A stretch of DNA of 64,000 bases from positions 2,086,643 to 2,150,642 of the forward strand of contig NZ_CP133261.1 of the NCBI RefSeq assembly GCF_030931715.1, read 5' to 3'. Position 1 is the first letter of the stretch; each line of letters opens with the position of its first letter. Under the pieces are notes generated by a model that was given only the letters and a program-made list of their open reading frames with translations, made no database searches and was not told the origin of the DNA. Below are positions 55,841 through 64,000 of the stretch, piece after piece. The position numbers were made by a program, and so were the translations under genes. The stretch comes from Tissierella sp. MB52-C2. Its GTDB lineage: Bacteria; Bacillota; Clostridia; Tissierellales; Tissierellaceae.

Positions 55841-56137
55841 ATGAAGGAAAAATTTCTTAGTATATTATCAATTTTCACGGCTTTCGGTGCAGCCTTTTGC
55901 TGAAGTGGTGGATTAATATTAGCATCCCTAGGTCTAGGGACAATAGGTACAGCATATTTATCCAACCTTACGAAATACAAACCTGTTTTAGTAATAACCA
56001 CTGCAATTTTAATGTATTGGTCCTATAGCCTAATTGAAAAAAGAAATTCTAGCAAAGGAACCAAAATATTTTTTTGGATTTCTGCTATAATTTCAATTTT
56101 AATTTTGTATCTTCCTACAATTTTAAGATTTTTTTAA
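55841..56137 (+). CDS. MerT-family mercuric transport protein, probable selenoprotein (in-frame UGA)
   Basis: The frame encodes 98 residues if UGA at codon 21 (55901-55903) is read as selenocysteine. Residues 18-24 are AFC-U-SGG, where MerT proteins have their Cys-Cys metal pair. The rest follows MerT: LILASLGLGTIGTAYLSNLT, YWSYSLIEKR and FFWISAIISILILYLP, with three membrane helices. GGGAGG lies seven bases before the ATG and a promoter lies upstream. A SECIS-like hairpin follows the UGA. Conventional reading gives only a 20-residue stub. MerT moves Hg2+ inward; no merA or merP is adjacent. Confidence 0.8.
55904..55945 (+). promoter_or_regulatory. bacterial SECIS-like element
   Basis: TCCCTA (55925-55930) pairs with TAGGGA (55935-55940) around a GGTC loop. 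The apical AGGTCT matches, as I remember it, the SelB-binding loop of E. coli fdhF. The loop guanines are 28-29 bases after the UGA, within the usual range. Confidence 0.7.
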
Positions 56138-56149
56138 ATTATTAAAAAC

Positions 56150-56413
56150 TTAAAGCCCCTTTATAATACCTATAACTACACTATACTCAAATACAGTTAC
56201 TATAATACAAAGCATAATAAAAAATCCTAATTTAATCTCTCCACCTCTATCTTTCCAATATTCTCCCCTAAATAGAGATATAATATCTGGAGTAAATGAG
56301 TATCTCACAGATTTATTAAAATCATCTTTATCTATAAAAATAATATTAAATAAAAATTTGTAAATTGTAAAACTATTTATTATTATTAAAGCTATTATAA
56401 CAATGGTCTCCAT
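56150..56413 (-). CDS. small membrane protein of unknown function, 87 aa
   Basis: The 87-residue protein has an N-terminal helix (about 3-28), a charged middle (IDKDDFNKSVRYSFTPDIIS, then WKDRGGEIK) and a second helix (about 62-84). AAAGGAGGGGGAG lies just before the ATG, so it is probably translated. I do not recognise a family. It ends 12 bases from the stop of the MerT-like gene and converges on it. Confidence 0.65.
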   Translation of the reverse strand: METIVIIALIIINSFTIYKFLFNIIFIDKDDFNKSVRYSFTPDIISLFRGEYWKDRGGEIKLGFFIMLCIIVTVFEYSVVIGIIKGL

Positions 56414-56524
56414 GCTCCCCCTCCTTTTATTTATATTCCTATCTCTTTATAATAATATATCTTTTTCTGTATATAGTTAATATATTTCATATGAAAGATC
56501 TAAATCCTTTTTAATATAAAAAAG

Positions 56525-56569
56525 AAAACACTCTTAATTGTATTTCTTTCATACAATTAAGAGTGTTTT
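56525..56569 (-). terminator. intrinsic terminator
   Basis: A perfect 18-bp stem (56525-56542 with 56552-56569) with a nine-base loop and TTTT/AAAA ends. It most likely closes the S66 peptidase unit on the minus strand. Confidence 0.8.
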
Positions 56570-56648
56570 GTACATGATAACTACTCCTCTTCTTCAAGTT
56601 TAGATGTAATTCAGTTTTTGCAGTTATTTCTATTATTTTGTTAAAGTA

Positions 56649-56735
56649 TTAATCAATATCTTCAGGAATCTTTTTATCATAATAATACTTAGTATATCTA
56701 GTATAGATTGATATATTTTCTTTTAAATCTTGCAT
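56649..56735 (-). CDS. possible 28-aa microprotein downstream of the S66 peptidase
   Basis: An ATG frame with AGAGAGGAAG upstream encodes a Tyr/Lys-rich peptide ending PEDID. It lies 19 bases after the peptidase stop, before the shared terminator. Nothing else supports it; it may be chance. Confidence 0.25.
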   Translation of the reverse strand: MQDLKENISIYTRYTKYYYDKKIPEDID

Positions 56736-56753
56736 CCATCTTCCTCTCTGTAT

Positions 56754-57788
56754 CTAAATATATTTCATTATGATGGAACCCTTACCTTTACTATATTTCA
56801 CTGTCGCATATGCACCATTCACCAAAATATTTTGTGGGGGTGTATGACCAACATCAGCATCTAGAATAACAGGGATATTAAAACTTTCAAAAACATCCTT
56901 CAAGGCATCAGTTAATGTAAAATCACCTATATCTTTATATTCACTGGTTCGTCCAAAAACCACACCTTTAATATTGGAAAACCAATGATTTTGTTTCATT
57001 TGCCATAAAGCTCTATAAATTTCTGCTGCATCCATTCCAACCGTTTCAAGATACCAAATGACACCTTCTTCATGACAGTATTGATTCACAAAATTATTAA
57101 CATTATCGAATGGAGTGCCCACCAAAACTTGTAAAGTATTTAAACATCCTCCAATCAATCTCCCTGAAAATGTCACTTCATCTTCTTTGTTTAAAGTTTT
57201 CCATTCAGTTTGTGAATCGAGATAAAATCCTTTAGCAGGATTTGAATACACCTTATCCCAACTGGATTGATATTTTTCAGATGAGTATTGTGTAATTTCT
57301 TCATTTTCATTACAACTGAGCACATCCATCCACATACTAGATAGCCCATCCCATTCAGGAGCTGATAGTTCAGTGAAATTTACACCATGAGCAGAAGCAT
57401 GACCTGTTATTGTAGTGTAAGCAAAAATTAATGTACTTATATCTGAGTAACCTAATATCCATTTCGGATTCAATTCTTTTAGTTTATTCCAATCGATAAA
57501 TGGTAAGATTTCCATTGTAAAATTACCTCCCCAAGGAGGCATTATTACGCTAATACTAGGATCTTGAAGAAAATCCATTAATTCTTCTACTCTTTTTTCT
57601 TTAGAAGCACTTCTCCCTTTGTGTTGGGTCAGTACAGTTTCGCCGATTAAGACTTTAAAACCCTTTTTCTCTACTTGTAGCTTTGCTTCATCTACAAGTA
57701 TATGTAATGTTTCTTCAACGCCACTTGAGGGAGCAGTTACACCTATCAAGCTGTCTGGCTTTAGGGATGTTGGGTATTTAATTTTCAT
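56754..57788 (-). CDS. S66-family serine peptidase (LD-carboxypeptidase/MccF-like)
   Basis: The 344-residue enzyme has the S66 landmarks: GVTAPSSG at the start, IMPPWGG, the nucleophile Ser in LGYSDIS, the Glu in IWYLETVG and the His in ADVGHTPPQ. Family members trim murein peptides (LdcA) or inactivate microcin C-like aminoacyl nucleotides (MccF). The length and the PPWGG string look more MccF-like, but this is not decisive. AAGGAG lies before the ATG. Confidence 0.9.
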   Translation of the reverse strand: MKIKYPTSLKPDSLIGVTAPSSGVEETLHILVDEAKLQVEKKGFKVLIGETVLTQHKGRSASKEKRVEELMDFLQDPSISVIMPPWGGNFTMEILPFIDWNKLKELNPKWILGYSDISTLIFAYTTITGHASAHGVNFTELSAPEWDGLSSMWMDVLSCNENEEITQYSSEKYQSSWDKVYSNPAKGFYLDSQTEWKTLNKEDEVTFSGRLIGGCLNTLQVLVGTPFDNVNNFVNQYCHEEGVIWYLETVGMDAAEIYRALWQMKQNHWFSNIKGVVFGRTSEYKDIGDFTLTDALKDVFESFNIPVILDADVGHTPPQNILVNGAYATVKYSKGKGSIIMKYI

Positions 57789-57910
57789 AAAATTCTCCTT
57801 TCAAATACTTGTTTAATATTTAATAGATTCTACATTACTGAGAATCATTCCTTCTTCAACTAACCTGCACCTTTAGTTTAAGTCTATTTTTTCACAATCT
57901 CTTCTCCATA

Positions 57911-58054
57911 TTAATCTAAATATCCATAAACTTCATCATGAAATTTATCTAAAACCACCATTTTGGGTTTCACAAAAGGAGCCTTCCTAAAAAACTCAAA
58001 ATCTACTAAAATACATAACCAAAAATATAACCAAAATGTATCTACTAATATACA
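57911..58054 (-). CDS. doubtful 47-aa ORF
   Basis: From the ATG at 58054 (AAAGGAGA six bases upstream) the frame gives CILVDTFWLYFWLCILVDFE and ends HDEVYGYLD. CILVD occurs twice, 14 residues apart, because of a short internal DNA repeat. The good ribosome binding site argues for translation, but the product resembles nothing I know and may be a damaged gene. Confidence 0.3.
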   Translation of the reverse strand, partial: CILVDTFWLYFWLCILVDFEFFRKAPFVKPKMVVLDKFHDEVYGYLD

Positions 58055-58307
58055 CATTTCAAATCTCCTTTTGGTATAGTGAATGTATGATGAAAGGGGA
58101 CATTTACCTTGAAATCTGGATATGCAAGGGTGAGGCAAGACTGATAGTAAAGATATAAATATTATTGATTTGTGGAAAATTGATTAAGATAGAAATTTTA
58201 GTTATTTTGAGGTTAGAAAAGCTATTTAACAGTATATAAATTTAAATAACACTTTCTATATTGAAAAATAGAGTTAAGTGTGTATAAAGTTGTTACTTAA
58301 AAATAGT

Positions 58308-58397
58308 ATGAAGGTTTATTCTCACTTAACAGCTGGAATGGAAGATAAAACAGTCCAAATTCTAGAATCATATATTTCTAATTTGCCTACGACTTAA
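58308..58397 (+). pseudogene. C-terminal tail of a tyrosine recombinase
   Basis: MKVYSHLTAGMEDKTVQILE is the typical end of phage/ICE integrases (Tyr of the active site in xYSHLT). Only about 29 codons remain; upstream sequence has no matching frame. The rest of 58055-58480 has no gene I can support. Confidence 0.5.
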
Positions 58398-58426
58398 TTC
58401 TATGTTGGCAAACCGTAGGCAAATTA
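58379..58426. repeat. inverted repeat after the integrase tail
   Basis: TAATTTGCCTACG (58379-58391) and CGTAGGCAAATTA (58414-58426) are perfect inverted copies with a 22-base loop. It overlaps the end of the relic. It may be its old terminator or an attachment-site remnant. Confidence 0.5.
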
Positions 58427-58483
58427 AAATACTTTATAAAAAACAAACATCAAAACCTTACTAATCGTTGAAAATACGCTATC

Positions 58484-59218
58484 TTATTCTTCAGGCATCT
58501 CCCAATTATGGTATACTTCCTGAACATCGTCATTATCTTCAAGCATATCTATTAATTTTTCCATATTTTTTATATCTTCTGGAGTAGTTAATTCTATTGT
58601 GTTTTGTGGAATGTAAGTAAGTTCTGCCATGGCGAAAGTATATCCTTTTTCAGATAATCCGTCCCTTACACCATTAAAATCTTCTGGAGCTGTTATTATT
58701 TCAAATCCTTCATCTTCTGCTGCAAAATCCTCAGCACCTAAATCTATTGCAAGCATAGTTAGTTCATCTTCATCTATGGAATCGGTTCTTTCTATGGCAA
58801 GCATTCCTTTTCTATCAAACATAAATGTAACGCATCCTGATTGACCCATATTTCCACCACATTTGTCAAAAGCATGGCGTACATCTGGTGCCGTTCTATT
58901 TCTATTGTCTGTTAAGCAAGTTGCAAATACTGCTATTCCTCCCGGACCATATCCTTCATAAATAATCTCTTCAAAGTTATCTGCTCCTAATTCACCTGAA
59001 CCTTTTTTAATAGCTCTTTCTATATTATCATTTGGCATATTTTCTGCCTTTGCTTTTTCTATAGCCGCCTTTAATGCTGGGTTATAGTCTGGGTCAGCTC
59101 CACCTTCCTTTGCTGCAACCATAATATATCTACCTAACTTTGTAAAGACTTTAGCTCTTTTAGCATCTTCTTTACCTTTTTTATTTTTAATATTATTCCA
59201 CTTTGAATGTCCTGCCAT
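58484..59218 (-). CDS. YebC/PmpR-family protein
   Basis: The 244-residue protein begins [20 protein letters not shown], the invariant YebC start, and carries [14 protein letters not shown] and [10 protein letters not shown]. The length is standard. Family members bind DNA or help ribosomes at proline stretches, depending on subfamily. It is a single gene, and GGGAG lies before the ATG. Confidence 0.96.
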   Translation of the reverse strand: MAGHSKWNNIKNKKGKEDAKRAKVFTKLGRYIMVAAKEGGADPDYNPALKAAIEKAKAENMPNDNIERAIKKGSGELGADNFEEIIYEGYGPGGIAVFATCLTDNRNRTAPDVRHAFDKCGGNMGQSGCVTFMFDRKGMLAIERTDSIDEDELTMLAIDLGAEDFAAEDEGFEIITAPEDFNGVRDGLSEKGYTFAMAELTYIPQNTIELTTPEDIKNMEKLIDMLEDNDDVQEVYHNWEMPEE

Positions 59219-59286
59219 TCATTTTCACTCCCTTTATAGTATTGCCTTATTTATTTTAGCATAATATTATATTTATTGCATTACAT

Positions 59287-60009
59287 TTATTTAAATTTAA
59301 ATATTGGTGGATAAATCCTTTTATGTTCACTAATAGCATTCATTCTTTCTATCTTTTCTATTATTTCTTTAGGTCCTTCACCAGTCTTTATATAATTATC
59401 TAGTACATCATAGGAAAATCCCATTTCCTTCTCATCTGTCTGATCTTCCCATAGTCCTGCTGTAGGTGGTTTTTCTATTATTATATCGGGTATATTTAAG
59501 CTCCTTGCCAATTCTCTAATTTGAGATTTCACAAAGGAGGCTAAGGGCAATAAATCTACTCCACTATCTCCATGCTTAGTGAAATATCCTACTGTATACT
59601 CAGATTTATTACTTGAACCTATTACTAAATAATTATTATTTTGAGCAAAATAATATAGAGTCGTCATTCTAAGTCTTGGTTTTAAATTAGATATTGCCAT
59701 CTTATTCTTATTTTCTACTTTTATAGAATCTATTAATACATCAAAAGAATTAGATAGATCTACTTTTTCAGTGTGTAAATTTAATTTTTTTGCTACTAAT
59801 ATACCATGTTCTTCATCTATTGGGTCACTATGACACGGCATAATAATCCCTAGAGAATTATTGGGAAATGCCTTTTTAGCAAGACCAGCCATTACTGCTG
59901 AATCTATTCCACCACTTAAACCAAAAACTAATCCCTCTGCCTTTGCTTCTTGAACCTTTTCTTGTAACCATCTTACTATTTCATCTACAACTAAGTTTAC
60001 ATTTTCCAT
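59287..60009 (-). CDS. nadE: ammonia-dependent NAD synthetase
   Basis: The roughly 240-residue enzyme has the ATP-pyrophosphatase loop GLSGGIDSAV, GSSNKSEYTVGYFTKHGD and EKPPTAGLWEDQTDE. It turns deamido-NAD into NAD in the cytoplasm, and the absence of a glutaminase domain means ammonia is the nitrogen donor. ATG 60009 follows GGAGGGG; 23 extra open codons upstream overlap the divergent tauE leader and are probably not translated. Confidence 0.94.
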   Translation of the reverse strand: MENVNLVVDEIVRWLQEKVQEAKAEGLVFGLSGGIDSAVMAGLAKKAFPNNSLGIIMPCHSDPIDEEHGILVAKKLNLHTEKVDLSNSFDVLIDSIKVENKNKMAISNLKPRLRMTTLYYFAQNNNYLVIGSSNKSEYTVGYFTKHGDSGVDLLPLASFVKSQIRELARSLNIPDIIIEKPPTAGLWEDQTDEKEMGFSYDVLDNYIKTGEGPKEIIEKIERMNAISEHKRIYPPIFKFK

Positions 60010-60105
60010 ATTTCCCCTCCAACTTTTCTCACTTTTGTTTATATGTATATCTTCTCTATTATTGGTAAGATTAATCATAATGATTATAACATAAAGGAGT
60101 ATTTT

Positions 60106-60465
60106 ATGGAAAAAAATAAGGTTAAATTATTATCCATAGGTTTAATTACTGGATTAGTCAATGGTTTATTTGGCTCTGGAGGCGGAACTATAGTTGTGCC
60201 TTTTCTAGTGTTTTTACTCCATCTAGATGACCACAAAGCTCATGCTACAGCCATATCTATAATTTTGCCTTTATCTATTATAAGTACCATTATATATTTT
60301 ATGAAAGGTTCTATACATTTTAAAGTCGCCCTTCCTGTAGTTTTAGGAGGAGTAGTAGGTTCTTATATTGGGGCAAAGGTTTTAAATAAAATCCCTGTTA
60401 ATATACTTAGAAAAATATTCGGTAGTGTTATTGTATATACTGCCATAAGGATGATTTGGAAATGA
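60106..60465 (+). CDS. TauE/SafE-family half transporter, first unit
   Basis: The 119-residue protein has about four helices. GLVNGLFGSGGGTIVVPFL is the conserved TauE/SafE repeat start, and VGSYIGAKVLNKIPVNILRK the second landmark. Full-length family members have two such halves; here each is a separate gene. ATG 60106 has AAAGGAG upstream. The stop overlaps the next start (ATGA). The substrate is probably a sulfur-containing or organic anion. Confidence 0.9.
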   Translation: MEKNKVKLLSIGLITGLVNGLFGSGGGTIVVPFLVFLLHLDDHKAHATAISIILPLSIISTIIYFMKGSIHFKVALPVVLGGVVGSYIGAKVLNKIPVNILRKIFGSVIVYTAIRMIWK

Positions 60466-60818
60466 TTCTAACTTTAATTGGCTTTTTATCTGGAATAATC
60501 AGTGGAATGGGCATAGGTGGAGGTACAATTCTTATTCCATCTCTAGTAATATTTTATGGTATTCAACAACAAGAAGCTCAGGGCGTAAACTTGATGGTCT
60601 TTCTTCCCGTAGCCACAGTGGCTTTAATAACCCACTATAAAAAAGGTAATCTGGACTTTTCCATTGCAAAATTAATCATACTTGGTGGAATAGTTGGTGC
60701 TATTATAGGCTCTCTTATAGCTGTTAAAATTGATCCTTTAAAATTAAGAAAATACTTTGGTTTCTTCTTATTATTTGTAGGTTTTTATGAGCTAATCAAA
60801 AAGAAAGAAAAAGAATAG
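60462..60818 (+). CDS. TauE/SafE-family half transporter, second unit
   Basis: The 118-residue protein has about four helices, with GIISGMGIGGGTILIPSLV and IGSLIAVKIDPLKLRKYFG, mirroring the first unit. Translation is coupled to the upstream gene by an ATGA overlap. The two products probably form one heterodimeric transporter equivalent to a fused TauE. Confidence 0.9.
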   Translation: MILTLIGFLSGIISGMGIGGGTILIPSLVIFYGIQQQEAQGVNLMVFLPVATVALITHYKKGNLDFSIAKLIILGGIVGAIIGSLIAVKIDPLKLRKYFGFFLLFVGFYELIKKKEKE

Positions 60819-60825
60819 GTAGATA

Positions 60826-61206
60826 TTACCTATTCTCTCTTAGCACCTTATACACACAATCATTATACAATATCTTAAATCCTAATTCCTTAGCCTTTTC
60901 TATAACTTCATCATTATATGTTCCAGGTTGGAACCATATATATTCAATACCTACTTCCTTCGCCTCTTCCAATGTAGGAATGGCAATCTTTGGAGGTACC
61001 ACCATATCAAGAACTTCTACTTTCTTTGGTATATCTTTAACTGAGTGATAGATTTTATCTCCTTCTATTTCATCATAGTTTGGATTTACTCCATAGGTCT
61101 CATAATTATTTTCCTTTAATATTTTCCATATTTTATAGCCAAATTTATCTTGCTTTTCTGTTACACCTGCCACTGCCCAAGTCTTCTTTTTTAACATAGT
61201 TTCCAC
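60826..61206 (-). CDS. CoA-binding domain protein (YccU-like)
   Basis: The 126-residue Rossmann-fold protein has WAVAGVTEKQDKFGYKIWKI, YGVNPNYDEI, VDMVVPPKIAIP-like (LDMVVPPK) and IWFQPGTYNDEV, all typical of the CoA_binding_2 family. Function is unknown; relatives bind CoA or nucleotides. It starts at GTG with AGAGGTG close upstream. It converges on the TauE genes, eight bases away. Confidence 0.9.
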   Translation of the reverse strand: METMLKKKTWAVAGVTEKQDKFGYKIWKILKENNYETYGVNPNYDEIEGDKIYHSVKDIPKKVEVLDMVVPPKIAIPTLEEAKEVGIEYIWFQPGTYNDEVIEKAKELGFKILYNDCVYKVLRENR

Positions 61207-61255
61207 ATTATCACCTCTTTAAAATTATACCCCGATTATTTTTTATTAACCCAAT

Positions 61256-61903
61256 TTAATTTAGTTTTTTACCGTCTTTAATAGGAATATATTCTTTATC
61301 TATTTCTTCAAATACAGCAGTGCCATTTGTTAAATCTGTTATTACATTATAAAAGTTTTCTTTATCTGTATCTTCTATATAAACAAAAATATTGACACCA
61401 TCATCAAAATTAGATCCATCAACTATATATCCTTCATTCATAAGGTAATTTTCCATTTTCCCATATAGAGTGTAATCAATTCTTATTTTAATTTTAGCAT
61501 AAAGAACCATATCAACTATTATACCTGCATCAAGCCCGATCTTAGCTCCCCTTGTATATGCTCTAATTAAACCCCCTGTTCCTAGTTTAACTCCACCAAA
61601 ATATCTAGTTACAACAACTACTACATTTCTTAGATCCTCTTTCTTAATTACTTCTAATACTGGTATACCTGCAGTACCTGAAGGCTCTCCATCATCGCTA
61701 AATCTTTGTATATTACTATCTTTTCCTAGAACATATGCATATACATTATGAGTTGCATCTCTATGTTTTGTTTTTATATCTTCTATGAAATCTAAGGCTT
61801 CTTCCTCAGTTTCTATAGGCATTGCATATCCAATAAATCTAGATTTATTGATTATAGTTTCATCTTCACCATAACTATTTATAGTTTTATAAATATTATC
61901 CAT
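61256..61903 (-). CDS. YigZ/IMPACT-family protein
   Basis: The 215-residue protein has INKSRFIGYAMPIETEEEAL, then HRDATHNVYAYVLG, RFSDDGEPSGTAGIPVLE and VTRYFGGVKLGTGGLIRAY, the full UPF0029/IMPACT signature, plus the C-terminal DUF1949 domain. The role is thought to be translation- or stress-related. AAGGAGG lies before the ATG. Confidence 0.95.
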   Translation of the reverse strand: MDNIYKTINSYGEDETIINKSRFIGYAMPIETEEEALDFIEDIKTKHRDATHNVYAYVLGKDSNIQRFSDDGEPSGTAGIPVLEVIKKEDLRNVVVVVTRYFGGVKLGTGGLIRAYTRGAKIGLDAGIIVDMVLYAKIKIRIDYTLYGKMENYLMNEGYIVDGSNFDDGVNIFVYIEDTDKENFYNVITDLTNGTAVFEEIDKEYIPIKDGKKLN

Positions 61904-61930
61904 AAAGTCCTCCTTAGTTAAATCTTACTA

Positions 61931-61959
61931 AAAAAATAAGGAGATTTAATCTCCTCTTA
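61931..61959 (-). terminator. possible intrinsic terminator near the yigZ start
   Basis: Minus strand TAAGAGGAGATT pairs with AATCTCCTTA and is followed by seven T. It lies between the hflX stop and the yigZ start, so it most likely ends hflX transcription. Confidence 0.75.
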
Positions 61960-62003
61960 TATTTCTTAAAAAATTTATGGAACAACTCAAAAACCTTATA
62001 CTA

Positions 62004-63302
62004 TCAGTTAATAATATATTGACTATATTTCTCCCTATCGATTTGATTAATAGTTAATTCTAGTTTTGTTCCATCTTCAATATATTCCAAATTATCTATT
62101 TGATAATTTTTACAGAAATAATTTACTATATTTTGATTATCATATGGTATCTTTAGGGTCACAGTTTTATATTGCTGAGGTAATGAATCCTCAACATTTT
62201 TTAGTAGATTTTCTAGGTTTTCTCCAGATTTTGCTGAGATAAATATTTTTTCATCAATATATTTATGATCATAAAATAAATTGTGTATATCGACTTTATC
62301 CATTTTATTAAATACAGTTATAATAGGCTTATCTAGTACCTCTAAATCTTTTAATATATTATAAGTAGTTTGAATTTGTATATCTAAATCTTTATTTGAA
62401 GCATCTACAACATGAAGCAATAAGTCTGCATATTTTACTTCTTCTAAAGTACCCTTAAAAGCTTCTATTAATCTTGTAGGCAGCTTCGATACAAAACCTA
62501 CCGTATCTGTCAGTAAAAATATTTGCCCATTTGGTAGCTTCCCACGTCTCAAAGATGTGTCCAATGTGGCAAATAACATATCCTTTACAAATACTTCCTT
62601 AGACTCTGTGTATTCATCATTAAATTCTATTAACTTGTTTAATAAAGTTGACTTACCAGCATTAGTATAACCTACTAAGGCAACTATTGGAAGGTTTGAA
62701 TCTTCTCTTTTTCTTCTTTTTATATCTCTGTTTTTCTCTACTTCTTTTAATTGCCTTTCTATATTATCAACTTCTCTTAATACATGTCTTCTATCTGTTT
62801 CAAGCTTTTGCTCTCCTGGTCCCCTTGTTCCTATACCTCCCCCTTCCCTAGATAAATAATCTCTAAATCCAATTAGTCTAGGAAGTCTATATTTAAGTTG
62901 AGCCAGCTTTACCTGCAGTTTTCCTTCTTTAGAATTTGCCCTATTGGCAAATATATCTAAGATTAAATTAGTTCTATCTACAATTTTTTTATCTATAATT
63001 TTTTCTAAATTCCTAAGTTGAGCCCCTGATAATTCATCATTAAAAACAACAGTTGTAATATCTAATTCCTCACAATAGTTTTTGATTTCTTCTGCTTTTC
63101 CCTTTCCTATAAAATAAGCAGGGTTTATACTTTCCTTTCTTTGAATCACTCTAGTGACTACTACACCACCTGCTGCCTTTACCAATTCTTCTAATTCATC
63201 TAATGATATTTCAATGTCTATTTCATCACGATCTAGTTCTACACCAATTATTAAAACTCTTTCCATGTTTGTTGTTTCTTGGTTCAATTTATCAACTCCC
63301 AC
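62004..63302 (-). CDS. hflX: ribosome-associated GTPase HflX
   Basis: The 432-residue GTPase has an N-terminal HflX domain (ITTVVFNDELSGAQLRNLE, REGGGIGTRGPGEQKLETDR) and a G domain with GYTNAGKST, DTVGF and NKMD. HflX splits stalled or heat-damaged ribosomes. The start is uncertain: GTG 63302 with AAAGGAA upstream, or an internal ATG 36 bases later. Confidence 0.96.
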   Translation of the reverse strand: MGVDKLNQETTNMERVLIIGVELDRDEIDIEISLDELEELVKAAGGVVVTRVIQRKESINPAYFIGKGKAEEIKNYCEELDITTVVFNDELSGAQLRNLEKIIDKKIVDRTNLILDIFANRANSKEGKLQVKLAQLKYRLPRLIGFRDYLSREGGGIGTRGPGEQKLETDRRHVLREVDNIERQLKEVEKNRDIKRRKREDSNLPIVALVGYTNAGKSTLLNKLIEFNDEYTESKEVFVKDMLFATLDTSLRRGKLPNGQIFLLTDTVGFVSKLPTRLIEAFKGTLEEVKYADLLLHVVDASNKDLDIQIQTTYNILKDLEVLDKPIITVFNKMDKVDIHNLFYDHKYIDEKIFISAKSGENLENLLKNVEDSLPQQYKTVTLKIPYDNQNIVNYFCKNYQIDNLEYIEDGTKLELTINQIDREKYSQYIIN

Positions 63303-63356
63303 TATTCCTTTGAAATATTTTCCTATCTAATATTATTATACCATTATTATAAAAAC

Positions 63357-64000
63357 TTATCTAATTATATCTATAGTATCTTCCTTCGGTACAGAAATAT
63401 ATTGTTCCGGCACCTCTCCTACTATGACAGTCTCTGCAATAGGTATATTGGTAGTTACCCTTAAGGTTTCTGAAGTCAATGGGATAATCATTCTTATATC
63501 TGTCATCACAATTAGATATATTCTATGACGGGTTTGATTTATTCCTGCCTCCTCAAATTCTGTAGAAAAGTCTACATTGACAGAGCCTTGGGGCTGTATT
63601 TCTAATTTTATGCTTGGGAGGCGTATCATTTGTCTATTAAAGGCGTTACCTAAGGGAACATCTACTTTATTTGCAGATAGTTTTCCCAGTTGTTCCTGAA
63701 CTTCCAATGCCACATCTGCAGCTATGGTATTCATCATCATCATATTTGCTTGAACTAATGTTGCCCTTCCATTGTTATCGTATTTTATAAGGATTAAATC
63801 ATCATAACTGATATTGTTTTTTAGTCTTGATTTTATTGTATCATTTATCGCCGTTGTAGTTACTGCCTTAGCTTTTATTTCCGACAGTGCTATTAAAGTG
63901 GGCTTAATATTATTATCTATATAAAAATACACATATATAGCAAATAAAATAATAATAACTATTGAAATTATAAGTTTCTTTTCTTTCCATCTATGTATTG
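63357..64000 (-). CDS. yunB: sporulation protein YunB (5' end outside the window)
   Basis: The visible 214 codons include a membrane helix near the start (IISIVIIILFAIYVYF) and the YunB domain with NTIAADVALEVQEQLGKL, DVPLGNAFN, GINQTRHRIYLIV and VGEVPEQY. YunB is needed for spore formation in Bacillus and supports a spore-forming host. The frame stays open to the last base, so the start codon is missing here. Confidence 0.9.
   Translation of the reverse strand, partial: IHRWKEKKLIISIVIIILFAIYVYFYIDNNIKPTLIALSEIKAKAVTTTAINDTIKSRLKNNISYDDLILIKYDNNGRATLVQANMMMMNTIAADVALEVQEQLGKLSANKVDVPLGNAFNRQMIRLPSIKLEIQPQGSVNVDFSTEFEEAGINQTRHRIYLIVMTDIRMIIPLTSETLRVTTNIPIAETVIVGEVPEQYISVPKEDTIDIIR

Overview
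The window is low-GC DNA of the Firmicutes type with strong AGGAGG ribosome binding sites. It carries a gene for the sporulation protein YunB and clostridial gene families: a CD1871A-type CXXC microprotein, ECF-transporter S components, T-box and TPP leaders, and a UGA-containing MerT. A spore-forming anaerobe of the Clostridia/Tissierellia is the best guess. No rRNA, tRNA or CRISPR array was recognised. All functional calls come from reading motifs and neighbours; no database was searched.

Layout. 0.2-1.1 kb: THF riboswitch and folT, then a relic of a [2Fe-2S] molybdenum-hydroxylase subunit. 1.2-8.3 kb (minus): a large secreted protein and a BceRSAB-like module (regulator, kinase, ABC ATPase, permease). 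8.3-11.1 kb: scrap-like DNA with integrase and transposase relics around a catB-type acetyltransferase. 11.1-17.8 kb: C39-type peptidase, asnB, and a two-component system followed by a propeller lipoprotein. 18.0-20.6 kb (minus): TlpA-like thioredoxin, lipoprotein, CXXC microprotein and polyferredoxin membrane protein, which look like an extracytoplasmic redox relay. 20.9-23.5 kb: chimeric relic, HutD, MerR regulator. 23.5-27.4 kb (minus): thiD-cytX-thiM-thiE behind two tandem TPP riboswitches.

27.6-31.3 kb: ECF sigma/anti-sigma pair, a folT fragment, a MocR regulator and a GNAT enzyme. 31.4-37 kb and 39-44.3 kb: two more regulator-kinase-ABC modules on the minus strand; the first looks more GC-rich than its surroundings. 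Between them are a preQ1-type riboswitch, a QueL-like radical SAM gene and queT (queuosine salvage). 44.4-47.8 kb: YtrABC-like GntR/ABC/lipoprotein operon. 47.9-50.6 kb: P-type calcium ATPase. 50.8-55.7 kb: livKHMGF under a T-box that probably reads isoleucine. 55.8-56.1 kb: a MerT-family gene with an in-frame UGA and a SECIS-like hairpin. 56.1-64 kb: S66 peptidase, integrase tail, YebC, nadE, two TauE halves, CoA-binding protein, YigZ, HflX and YunB (cut by the window end).

Three themes connect the genes. The first is envelope-stress sensing: three regulator-kinase-ABC modules, one GntR-ABC operon and one sigma/anti-sigma pair. The second is vitamin and precursor salvage controlled by RNA: folate, thiamine, queuosine and branched-chain amino acids. 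The third is thiol or selenol chemistry outside the cytoplasm. The most notable points are the probable selenoprotein MerT and a textbook intrinsic terminator inside the radical SAM cysteine motif of the queL-like gene.
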